DNA from: Daphnia carinata
Lineage: Eukaryota > Arthropoda > Branchiopoda > Diplostraca > Daphniidae
Length of the DNA stretch: 64,000 bases
Direction of reading: 5' to 3'
Assembly (NCBI RefSeq): GCF_022539665.2
Contig: NC_081340.1
Location: 1,240,001-1,304,000, forward strand
A model generated the notes under the pieces. That model was not told the origin of the DNA. It saw only the letters and a list, made by a program, of their open reading frames with translations, and searched no databases. The position numbers and the translations under genes are program-made. This document shows, one piece after another, positions 10,013 to 20,131 of this stretch. Position 1 is the stretch's first letter, and the number at the start of each line of letters is the position of its first letter.

Positions 10013-10368
10013 TATTACAGACTCTCGTGCAAGAGCTGTAACAGAGACAGATGATGGATGTTAGATGAAGGTGAATAAAGATGACGATGATGTTTTAACA
10101 AAGGAAAAGGGCTTTATTTCTGAACTAGAAAACGCTTGATTAGAGAGTACAACAAAGGAAAGAGAACAAAACGGATTCGGGACTTTGAAACAAACTGGAC
10201 AAAAAAAAGGAGCGAGACAAAAGAACGAGACGACTTGTCTGGGTGGTTACAAAAACGATACTACCCTTTCCCGTAGAAAGGGTTAAAAAAGAAAACAAAA
10301 AAGGCACACAATACATGTGTAGGCCCGTGCCCCCTACAGCCCTGCCGCTGGCAGCACCGTAGGTGACA
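10013..10368 (-). repeat. 5' LTR of BEL/Pao element 1
   Basis: A 356-bp direct repeat of 2189-2529 with an extra 15 bases near 10330-10345. Its inner end reads TATTACAG where the partner has TGTTACAG, a substitution in the terminal dinucleotide. Minus-strand transcription would start here. Confidence 0.9.
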
Positions 10369-10429
10369 GTCCAGTTTTATTGCTTGTAACCTTTAAGTTA
10401 TTTAAATAGTTATATGATATTTCTATTTT

Positions 10430-12170
10430 AGATGTAATTTAAAGGTATATTATAGTTATCTACATACATATATATTTTTGGTAACTGTATTGAAACATTT
10501 TATGTACTAGGTGTAACGTTTTAAATTTTTACCTCACCGTTACCTTTTAAAATCATTGTTTTAAAATTTTCCCTCATTCCTAATTTTAAAAATGTTAACA
10601 ATGTTATATGTTATTTACAAACTCTATGTTATTTACGTGCCTATATATATATTTTATTGTAACTGTACCATTTTCGAGAAACCTTCTATTTACAATGTAT
10701 AATGTAGTTAAATTTTTTCCTCTCACCGTTCCTTTTTTCAAATTATGTTTTTCAAATTTTTAGTTATTCATTAAATGTAATCATAGCCATATATTATTTA
10801 CAAAGTTTATTATATCTATGCATATATATACATATATTTTTGACAAGTGTGTTATTTAATTTGAAAAACTTGATTATCAGTGTGTAACGTTTTCAATTTC
10901 TTCGTTCCTTTTTTTCAAATCAAGATTTTCAAATTTTTATTCATTCTTATTTATGAAAATATTAGCAAAGTTATATAATATTTACAAGCTTTATTTTATT
11001 TAAGTCATACAACATATTTTTTGTAACTATTATTGACTCGAAACATTCTATATACAAGGTATAACATACTAAATTTTTTCCTCTCACCGTTCCTTTTTCC
11101 AAACAAAGATTTTACAATTCCAAACAAAATATTTAGCTCATGACTTATTTATTAAAATGTTACATAGTTATATATTACTGACACAGTTAATTTTATTTAT
11201 GTGGATATATGTATATTTTTTCTAAATGTATTAATTATCTTTAAACACTTTTTTTAAATGTGTAACGTTTTCAATTTTCATCTTCGTTTCTTTTTTCAAA
11301 TTAAGTTTTTAATATTTTTAGTTCAATATAGTTCAATACTTTTTTTCCAATGTTATCAAATTCATATATTGATAACAAAGTTCATTTTGTTTATTCACAT
11401 ATATATATATCTTAGTAAGTTTATATTGAACTTTAAACATTCTATCAAGGTATAACGTTTCCAATTTTTATTTCACTGCTTACTTTTTCAAATGACTTTT
11501 TTAAAATTTAATTGATTACTTATTTCTTAAAATTTTATTTAAGTTATATATTATTTACAAATTTCATTTTATTTATATACATATATATATATTTTCTGTA
11601 AATGTATTGTTCATTTTGAAACATCCTATTTACAACGAATAAGATTTTTAGTTTTTTCCCTCACCGTTCCTTTTTCAAATGAAATTTTCAAAACTTTAAT
11701 TCTTTACTTACTTCTTAAAAGTTTATTAGTCATATGTTATTTAAAAATTATAATTCATTTATGTACATATATATATATTTTCTGTAAATGTATTATTGAT
11801 ATTGAAACATATCTATTCACAAGGTATAACGTTTTCAATCTTTTCTCTAACCGTTTTAAATTTAAATATTTTATTTACAAAGTTCCCTTTATTTATGTAC
11901 ATGTATATATGGTTAGTTTATTTATTTATATCCTGGTACATTTTATTAGCATTGTAAAGCATTTTCATATTCTCCCAATGTTTATTTTAAAAATCAAGTT
12001 TTACAATTTTAGTGGACACTAATTTATTTAAATCTTATATAAGTTATTTATTATTTACAAATTCAGATGCTATGCATTTATATATAAATAAATTTGGATT
12101 TAATATCTCATTTGTCATTGAATATTCTACCAACAAGGTATAGCAACAGACACACATTAATTTTATTTAT
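10430..12170. repeat. Degenerate tandem array, unit ~187 bp, AT-rich
   Basis: A block reading TATAACGTTTTCAATTTTT, then CTCACCGTTCCTTTTTCAAAT, then a TATATTATTTACAAA...TTTATTTATGTACATATATATAT stretch recurs about every 182-190 bases. The starts fall near 10510, 10697, 10882, 11066, 11258, 11450, 11640 and 11822, and the last copies (to ~12140) are shorter and decayed. Copies have diverged well apart. The array lies directly upstream of the Helitron coding region and ends close to it, so it may belong to the Helitron's 5' non-coding part. No spacer-repeat alternation of CRISPR type is present. Confidence 0.7.
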
Positions 12171-12603
12171 ATTTTTGATTACAGAGCCATTGGCCGTCCT
12201 GTATATTAACGGGAGCTACGAAAGAACTACGAAGGATCTGGATCTAGGTTTCCAAACAAGGTAGTATTCAAATATTCTTTCCCTTCCCCACCGCGTTTCT
12301 TTTTTACTTTCTTTCATTACCTTCCTTATGTTAGTCGATTAAGGTGTATTACATTTTCTTTACGTAATTCTTGCTGGTTCTTCAGGGGTGTTCAAGTGTT
12401 TTGAGTTATCTTGCGGTGTTGTCTTATGTTTAATAAGCCTTGGTTTACGTAATTCTTTGCAGTGTTTTTCAGGTCGATAAGAAAGTGTTTAAGGTTTTGT
12501 TTTCCCGTGTTTTCAGTTCTGACGTGATATTCGTGTTAGAGTTTAAGTTAGTAAAGTTTAAGTTGTTAGAGTTACGTGCGTTTGGTTATACTTGCGTTTG
12601 AAA

Positions 12604-15600
12604 ATGCCTCCAAAATGCCCTTCCCTCACTGAAGAACAAAAAGCAGCCAAGAAACTTAATATGAGTGAAAAAAGGGCAGCTGAATTGCCTGAAGTCAGAG
12701 AGAAGAGATTGCTGGAAAATCGAGAACGGATTAAAGCAAAAAAACCAAGACTTGATCCTGTAGAACAGCAAACGGCTCTAGAAGCACAAACTGTTGGTCA
12801 AAGAAAAGCCCGCGAAATCCAAACTCCAGAAAAGGCAAGTGTTTCGCGCATGAAAGATAGCTTGCAACATCAGAATGTTCGCTGCAACCAAACAACAGAT
12901 GAAGCAGATGAAAGACGAGAAGTTAACAGACAGCAAATTATTAGTTACGGACGAGTTGAAAATGACGAAGATATAGAACAACTTCAAGAGGAGACTAGAG
13001 CAAGGATGGCTCAGATTTCTTTACAAAGAGAGGAAGATAATGATGAAATGCTGCATCTACAACAAGCAAATGAGGCTGAACACCACGCAGAAATGGTTAT
13101 TGTTGAGACAGAAGAAGAGCGACAACATCGATTGGAATATCTTGCGCAAAATCGAACTAATCGAGCAACTAGAACACACCAAGCTGCTCAGAAACAAATA
13201 GCCAACGAATATTTTGTACCAGTTCATAACTGTGGAAAAATGGACGAGATTTGTCTTTACTGTGGCGCAAGACATTTCAAAGGAGAGAAAACGTCTGATT
13301 GAAAGTTCCGCATTTGTTGTTCAAGAGGGAAAGTCATTCTTCCTCCACCTAGAGAATGCCCTGAATTGCTTTACCATCTCTTCACCGACAGTCATCCAAA
13401 ATCTCCTCATTTCTTGAAAATGATAAGAAATTACAACAACGCTCTTGCTTTCGCATCCATGGGAGCACAAATCGACAGTCCACCAGGTCGCGGCCCCTAT
13501 TGTTTTCGAATCCACGGGCAGATATATCACAATACAACAGCTATTGAATACCAACACGAAGACAATGCTCCAAAATACGCCCAACTGTATTTCATTGATT
13601 CTTCTCAGGTTAACGAATTTCGTGCCAGTAATCCTGCCAAAGTTCGCTGTGACCGTTTCCTGATGGAACAATTGGATTGTCTTCTTCGTCAATGTAATCC
13701 CTATGCTGCCATGTATAAGAATATGAGTCAAATGGCAGCCGAGGACGATCTTCTTGCCGAAATGGAGGGTAGAAGACCCATGGAAATTGGAATGATTATC
13801 CGTAATGACCGTCGGACACAGGATGAGAGGCGTTACAACAGCCCCGCAGGAGAAGAAATAGCAGTGGTTTTCAAAAGCATTGATGGTGCTCCACCCGAAA
13901 ATAGGGATATACGCGGCCATCTCTTAATTCCACGAAGAGGAAATCGATTCATTCTAATCGACACTCAAAAACCAATGTGCGATTCCATGACATATCCATT
14001 ACTCTTTCCTAATGGAGACAATGGCTGGGATCAAAATATAATTCACACCAATCCAGCTATTTCAGATAACTACCAAAATAATGAAAGCCATTGCTCACAA
14101 GAAGATGATATGATGGATTGTGAAGCTCAAGTTCTATGTGATACTCAAGATAATCCTGTACCAGACGTTGTAGAACCGGAACTGGAACCGGAAGATGCCC
14201 TTGATATAGACCCTGATGCACCTGTAGTGAGAAGAGTTGGTCATCGCTCAAGAATCACACAATGCGAATTCTATAGCAGCAGAATGTCCATTCGTGGATA
14301 CTTCAACGCAGCCTTATACGGCGGTCCACTCACTCAGCAGTGGATAGTTGATTCGTACGTTAAAGTTGAAGCTAACCGAGTGAAGTATCTTCAGACACAT
14401 CAGGCAGATCTACACGTCGCGCAGTACAATGGACTTATGGATTATTTGAATACTCGATCGGAAAGAGAGAACATGACAGTCGGGACTTCGGTCATCTTAC
14501 CATCATCTTTCATTGGTAGTCCAAGGGCCATGAAGCAGGGGTACCAAGACACGATGGCTATTTGTGGAAAATTTGGAAAGCCCACCTTTTTCCTTACTTT
14601 TACCTGCAACCCGAAATGGCCAGAGATCACAGAAAATATTGAAGCTTACCAAATTCCACCGAATAGGCCTGATATTGTTTCAAGAGTTTATCATCTTAAA
14701 CTGAAAGAATTAATAAAGGATATTCAAGAACGTCAAATTTTGGGGATTATTGTTGCGAGGATTCATGTCATCGAATTCCAGAAGCGTGGTCTTCCACATG
14801 TCCATCTACTGATGTGGGTAGATGAGAATGACGTTCCAACAACTGAAGAAGGTATAGACAAGACGATATGTGCTGAAATTCCGCATCCAGAAGTGAACCC
14901 GATACTTCACAAGATTGTAATGAGCAACATGATTCACGGCCCATGCGGGAAGGAAATTAATCGCAATTCTCCTTGCATGGATGGTGATATATGCACAAAA
15001 TCGTTTCCAAAACCATTTGCGGAAGAAACGATCATCAATGGAAATGGATATCCCACTTAACGAAGGAGAAATAACGGTCGTAGCTACTCGCTCAACCACA
15101 ACAGCAGCAGTCACCGAGTGGACAACAGCTGGGTCGTCCCCTACAACCCTTACCTTTCACTAAAATTCAATTCGCACATTAATCTGGAGTTTTGCGCTTC
15201 CATAACCAGCATAAAGTATATTTTCAAGTACATATACAAAGGACATGATTGCGCAAATATACAGTTAAGCAGAGGAGAGAATCAAGAAGGTCAAGACCGT
15301 ATTGTATGGGATGAAATAACAACGTTCTTGGACACAAGATGTGTCAGTGCCCCTGAAGCCACTTGGAGGATTTTTAAGTATCCGCTTTCTTACCGTTCAC
15401 ACGCTGTTATTCGTCTTGCTATTCATCTTCCTCAAGAACAATCGTTTTTTTTTCATCCGGGAATGGAAGAGCAGGCTGTGATCAATTCTGCCTCACAATT
15501 AACTACATTGACTGCTTGGTTCAAATTAAATTCTGCTCATCCACCAGCTAGATCTTACCTCTATCGCGAAATTCCTCGTCATTTTTGGTTTGACAAGACC

Positions 15601-17594
15601 GCAAGGAAATGGAAACCGAGAAAAAAGAGGATGAACGTTATTGGACGTATTTATTCTGTTTCCGTCAAGCAAGTCGAAAGACACAGTCTTCGTTTGCTAC
15701 TTATAAACGTTCCTGGGGCAACCAGCTTCGAATATTTGAGGACGGTCGACGGGATTCTTCATTCAACATTCAAAGAAGCTGCTATAGCAAGAAATTTAAT
15801 GTCTGATGATAGCGTTTGGGAACGAGTAATGTCGGAAGCAGTTGAATTTGAAATGCCCATCCAATTAAGGCAATTGTTCGTAAACATTTGCGTTCATTGC
15901 TCTCCAACCAACGCTCAGTTACTATTCAACAACAACCTGCAACATCTCATGGAAGACTTTACTAGACGAGGCCATGAAGATGAAATTGAAAAAAACCTAG
16001 CGCTCAAATGTATTCAAGATATGTTAAGGCAGAGTGGTCATAATCTTGAAGAATTCCAATTGCCTGTCCCCGATTTTCAAATGATTCAGCGGCTGATTGA
16101 AGATGAAGCAGATGAAGGTTCGGATGAAGTGCGTGCTCAGAAGAGGAGACTAGGAGAACTAATGGTTGCCCAGCTGAACACGGAACAGCAAGCGATCTTC
16201 GACCGAGTTATGGCGTCAGTGAATGATCACGCTCGTTCATCTGCAAACCATCAGTTCTTTTTGGATGGACCTGGTGGTACCGGGAAAACTTTTCTCTACA
16301 ATGCTCTCATTAATGTGCTTGAAGGACAAAGAAAATCGGTGATTGCTGTCGCTTCTACCGGAATCGCTTCGATTTTACTGATTAATGGGAGTATTTACCA
16401 TTCCCGCTTCAAAATCTATCCCCCAATTACGGAAACAACAACGTCGAAAATAGAAGAGCACCATGTTGAAGCAAACAACATCAGGAAAGCCAGTCTCATC
16501 ATCATTAACGAGGTCACTATGATGACCGTACATGCGTTGGACGCCATTGATAAACTTTTCCGAAAGGTTACGAAAAGTTCAGTCGCTTTTGGTGGTAAGG
16601 TGCTGTTGTTGGGAGGAGATTTTCGTCAGTGCCTTCCTGTCATTAAACACGGTAACAGGGTGAAAGTTGTTGAATCGACCATTAAAAGCAGCAGGACTTG
16701 GAGTGACATTTTAAAGCTTCGTTTGAGTCGAAATATGCGAACCGCGGCCGACAGTGTCGAGTTCGCCAATTGGCTCATTCATCTTGGAAATTCAACTCAT
16801 TCAAGAACGGGAAGTCTGGGACCGGATGCGATAGAGATACCACAGGACTTTCTTCTTGATGGCCATTCAGAAGAGTCACTGGTTAATCATGTTTTTGGTG
16901 ATCCCGAAAATCTATTGCTTCCGCAAGTAGAAGAGCAAATTACCACTCGCGCTATTCTGTGCCCAAAAAATGATGACTGCTTGAAAATCAACAATTACAT
17001 CAGACAGATGCCAGGCCAGCGACGGAGATATGCCAGCATGAACTCGATTGAATCGGAAGACCCAGAAGAAATTGCAAACTTTCCGACGGAGTTTCTTGAC
17101 ACCCTAAAGGTGTCAGGGATACCACCTCACGTTTTGGAACTGAAAGTCGGTGCCATCATCATTCTTCTTAAGAACATCGACTCGCGTCAAGGGCTCTGCA
17201 ATGGAACACGCTTGATCATCAAAAGTCTTAGGGACAACCTCATTCATGCAACAATAGCAGCTGGGAAAAATAAGGGCCAAAATGTCTTCATCCCACGAAT
17301 GATATGTCACCGAGTGATTGTGATCTTCCCTTTAAGCTAATCAGGAACCAATTTCCTGTGCTTTTGGCTTTCGCAATTACCATCAAAAAGTCACAAGGAC
17401 AGACGTTCGATAAGGTTGGTATCCATCTTCCTGAACCTGTCTTCAGCCACGGACAATTATATGTTGCATTTTCCCGCGCTACTTCTCGCCCTGGAGTAAA
17501 GGTCCTATGGACGGTAGGACGAAAGCAAGGGAAAATGCTGAAAGACGAAAGAGTTTTTACACCAAACATCGTGTTCAAAGAGGCTCTTTCGTAA
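12604..17594 (+). pseudogene. Helitron Rep/PIF1-helicase (RepHel) with two stops and one frameshift
   Basis: A near-complete rolling-circle transposase. The first ATG is at 12604. The N-terminus is charged and helix-forming, followed by a Cys-rich motif (CLYCGARHF...CC, ~13250-13320), the Helitron-like N domain (GRGPYCFRIHGQIYH at ~13480), the Rep motifs FLTFTCNPKW (~14590), HUH-type LPHVHLLMW (~14790-14815) and KYIFKYIYKG (~15210-15240), then a PIF1-type helicase with Walker A GPGGTGKT (16267-16290), motif II NEVTM (usual DE) at ~16505 and GGDFRQ (~16615). The frame is broken by TGA at 13300-13302, TAA at 15058-15060 and a single-base shift near 17300; helicase motifs V-VI ([18 protein letters not shown]) follow in the new frame to 17594. 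The first two stops lie in the main frame, so the gene is otherwise continuous and intronless. Confidence 0.92.
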
Positions 17595-17913
17595 AGTTAT
17601 CATCAGATAATTTTATCTTCATGATATAAAACGAGGAACTAACTTCCGCCTCGGTCTACGGACCAAAAAGGAGCACGGGCATGGCCTAGGGGGAAGTTCC
17701 CGACGGCGCTCAACCGTGAACATGTTTGTTCTTATTACATAAAGCGATGACAAATATAAAATAACCATTCATAGCATTAGCCCTCGAGCCTGATTATCCT
17801 ATAAGACAAGGCTCTGAACCGAAATGTATTGGTGCGAAGCTGAATTATAAAAAAAATTTTGACATATGTCGCGCCAGTACCTTCCGTCTTCTTAACAAGT
17901 AACAAAAAAAATG
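17595..17913. other. Helitron 3' non-coding region
   Basis: Sequence between the helicase stop and the conserved 48-bp right end. It has no open frame. A GC-richer block at 17640-17720 contains the near-palindromic GGAACTAACTTCC and GGGGAAGTTCCC. Confidence 0.5.
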
Positions 17914-17961
17914 CGCTAGCGCCACCTATACCCCGGCCTTGGACGGGCCCAAAGTTACTAG
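17914..17961 (+). repeat. Helitron right terminus (hairpin and CTAG), copy 1
   Basis: Begins CGCTAGCGCCACC and ends GTTACTAG. A CCCG/CGGG hairpin sits about 11 bases before CTAG, matching the CTRR rule for Helitron 3' ends. Forty-six of 48 bases are shared with 19468-19515. Confidence 0.8.
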
Positions 17962-19515
17962 TCTATACTCTATAAAAAACAAGGAAATTGGAGGCGGAGC
18001 CTGTGTCTGTCACATTGTGCATTTGTTTTGATTGGCTGGCGTCAAAACCGTCGTCTGCTGCAACGGGATGTTGTGATTGGCTAGCGCCAATTCTGCCGTC
18101 TGCTACGGTGAATTGGTGGGATGGGCATTTGGAATAAACTGCGGGTGGAATTGCGGAATTAGGCAAATTTTCAGTCTACGGGCTTAGTCTAAAACGGGTG
18201 GGCAACGGCACGTAAGCGGACGGGCAGGGCGTTTTATTATTATTATTCTAATTAATTTTTAATAAATCTTATTTCATTTAATTAGTTTTATTTATTATTG
18301 TTATTGAACACTATGGCAGGCGTTTTGGCGGGCAGAGAGGAGGTCGATGGGTAACAATGGCGAGTTCTTGGCGAGCAAAGTGGGTTGACGGGCAGAGGCA
18401 AAAAGGGACGGGCAACTAAACGGGTCTTTTGACGGGCAGATACTGTACAATAGGATGGATAAATGCAATATTTTAGTCTATGGGTTTGGCTTCAAAGGGG
18501 TTGGCTCTAAAATAAGTAAGCCGACGGGCAGAGACTGTATGGTGGAAGACGGGCAACTACAGCGGTATTTTTGGTGGCCAAAGCGGGTTGACGGGCAGAG
18601 ACTATTCGAGAAAAAACAGGCAGAAGGAAAAAGTGGGTGGACGGGTAACTACAGCTTTTTTTGGTGGGCAAAAGGGGTTGACGGGCAGAGATTATTCAAG
18701 AAAAGACGGACAAAGGGAAAAAATGGGTGGACGGGCAACTACAGCGGCCGTTTTCCTGGCTGAGACTGTGAGGAAATGACGGGAAAAAGCAAATGAAAAG
18801 GTGAATGCACAACTATATCGGTCGTTTTGGCGGGCTGCGAGTGGGCCGACGGGCAGCGAGTGAGTCGACGGGCAGCGATTGATTCGACGGGCAACGAGTG
18901 GGTCGGCGAGCAGAGAAGGGGCCGACGGGCAGCGAGTGGGTCGGTGAGCAGAGAAGAGGCAGACGGGCAGCGAATGGGTCGACAGGCAGCAAGTCGGCGG
19001 GCAGAGAGGGGGTCGACGGGCAGCGAGGGTGGCGACGGGCAATAACAGCGGGCTTCTTAGCGGGCAGAAGCAAAAAGTGAGTGGACGGACAACAATAGCG
19101 GGCGTTTTGACGGGCGGCGACTGTGACGAAAGGGTGGGCAAATGCAAAAAAAAAGGTAGATGTCCCCCAGCAGGCATTTTTGCGGGCAAATTGTGAGGTG
19201 ACGGGCAGAGTGTGGGTTGACGGGCAGAGAGGGGGTCGACGGCAAAGAGTGGTATGACGGGAAAAGAGTGGCTTGACGTCCAGAAAGGGGGTCGACGAGC
19301 AACTTCAGTTGTTCTCTTGACGGGCAGAGAAAGTGAGGGGATGGACGAGCAGAAACAGCGAGTGGGTCGACGGGCAAGAAAGGGGAATTCTTGATTTGTA
19401 AAACGAATTAAGAGTAGACGGGCGAAAAATAGGAATGGATCATTTTTTTTATTATAGCGTGAGGATACGCTAGCGCCACCTATACCCCGGCCTCGGACGG
19501 GCCCAACGTTACTAG
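17962..19515 (+). mobile_element. Non-autonomous Helitron abutting the first one
   Basis: The left end TCTATACTCTATAAAA begins at the base after the CTAG of the preceding Helitron and is of the TC...TATA type typical of Helitron 5' ends. The right end at 19468-19515 again shows the CCCG/CGGG hairpin and CTAG. No Rep or helicase frame lies inside; most of the 1,554 bp is a GACGGGCAG minisatellite. The two elements are head to tail with no intervening host base. Confidence 0.72.
18195..19430 (+). repeat. GACGGGCAG minisatellite inside a Helitron
   Basis: A 9-10-base core GACGGGCAG recurs dozens of times with spacers of ~9-30 bases, often as GTCGACGGGCAGCGAGTGG. The densest part is 18830-19060. 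The copies vary in spacing and sequence. The regular composition creates long open frames on the minus strand rich in Pro/Arg/Ser, which I do not regard as genes. Confidence 0.85.
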
Positions 19516-19550
19516 TCATAGATAAAGACAACGTTGTCTTTATCTATGAC
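19515..19550. repeat. Perfect 36-bp palindrome at the Helitron right end
   Basis: GTCATAGATAAAGACAAC followed at once by its exact reverse complement, with no loop. The first base is the last G of the terminal CTAG. Confidence 0.9.
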
Positions 19551-19876
19551 GTAATCATCAGTTCGTCTGCAGAAGCCGTAAAGCGTGTTTCGGATTGGCA
19601 ACACTGTTACGAAATTTAACATGATGGAGTACGAACTTCAGGATTTAACTACTTTAATTCCTTGTTCCTTGCGTGTTGCCTGTTGAGGCTGTTGCCTCCT
19701 ACGATTATCACGTAACATTATATTTTATGACTTCTTTGTAGTGTCTTTTATGATTATGCTTCAACTCCTTAATTCAGCTTATAGGCTGGGCCGCTGGGGT
19801 CTACCGTCTACATACTTCAGTTTTCGAGCTCCCGGCTCGATATTCAATTCGTGTCCGTATAACCAACAACTATTTC
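19551..19876. other. No gene seen
   Basis: Unremarkable sequence between the palindrome and a dispersed repeat. No open frame or RNA gene is recognised. Confidence 0.5.
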
Positions 19877-20131
19877 AAAGTAAATATGGTATGAAAAAAC
19901 AATTTTAGTAATTATAGGTGCAAGAAATGTTGTTCCTAAGTAACGAATTAATTAAATAAATGTTGAAATGCATAAATTTTGTTTTCGACCTGAATCAAGC
20001 TTTTTTTTGGCGGAGACCCATGGAGCAACCCGCTTTAAACCGTCAGTGCCGATCGGTAACTTCAGGAATCGCCATACATCTTTTTTTTTTTCATGAAGTT
20101 TCAAAATTATTCTATATTCTTTAATGCCCTT
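19877..20131. repeat. Dispersed ~255-bp repeat, copy 1
   Basis: Nearly identical to 44533-44791 in the same orientation, starting AAGTAAATATGGTATGAAAA. It includes GGAGACCCATGGAGCAACCC and ends near CTTTAATGCCCTTGT. It has no coding potential and no obvious terminal repeats. Probably part of an unclassified transposon family. Confidence 0.8.

Larger units (their letters stand above)
2189..10368 (-). mobile_element. BEL/Pao LTR retrotransposon 1, full length
   Basis: Complete LTR element on the minus strand. It is bounded by two LTRs (2189-2529 and 10013-10368) and by a 5-bp target duplication GTCCA (2184-2188 and 10369-10373). A primer-binding site matching the 3' end of tRNA-Phe lies inside the 5' LTR at 9992-10010. 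Coding order on the minus strand is gag (9764-8415), pol (8460-3592), then a third gag-like frame (3280-2603). Protease, RT, RNase H and integrase order is that of BEL/Pao, as are the YVD(N/D) RT box and the integrase C-terminal domain. LTRs differ by few substitutions plus one 15-bp indel, so the insertion is fairly young. Confidence 0.93.
10374..17961 (+). mobile_element. Autonomous-type Helitron, right-hand portion (decayed)
   Basis: This stretch holds a Helitron Rep/helicase frame (12604-17594) and a canonical right end. A GC-rich hairpin (CCCG...CGGG) stands about 11 bases before CTAG at 17958-17961. The last 48 bases are shared 46/48 with the right end at 19468-19515. The left end was not found between 10374 and 12600. 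Because window start resembles a Helitron left end, I infer that the element begins just before the window and was split by the BEL/Pao and foldback insertions. Confidence 0.75.

Noticed and set aside
10430-12170. CRISPR-like array
   Set aside because: There is no short repeat alternating with unique spacers; the unit is ~187 bp and diverged, and the context is eukaryotic.
18692-19531. 279-codon minus-strand frame rich in Pro/Arg/Ser/Leu, with smaller ones around 18813-19377
   Set aside because: It is the translation of the GACGGGCAG minisatellite; the repeat length keeps the frame open. No domain and no start context.
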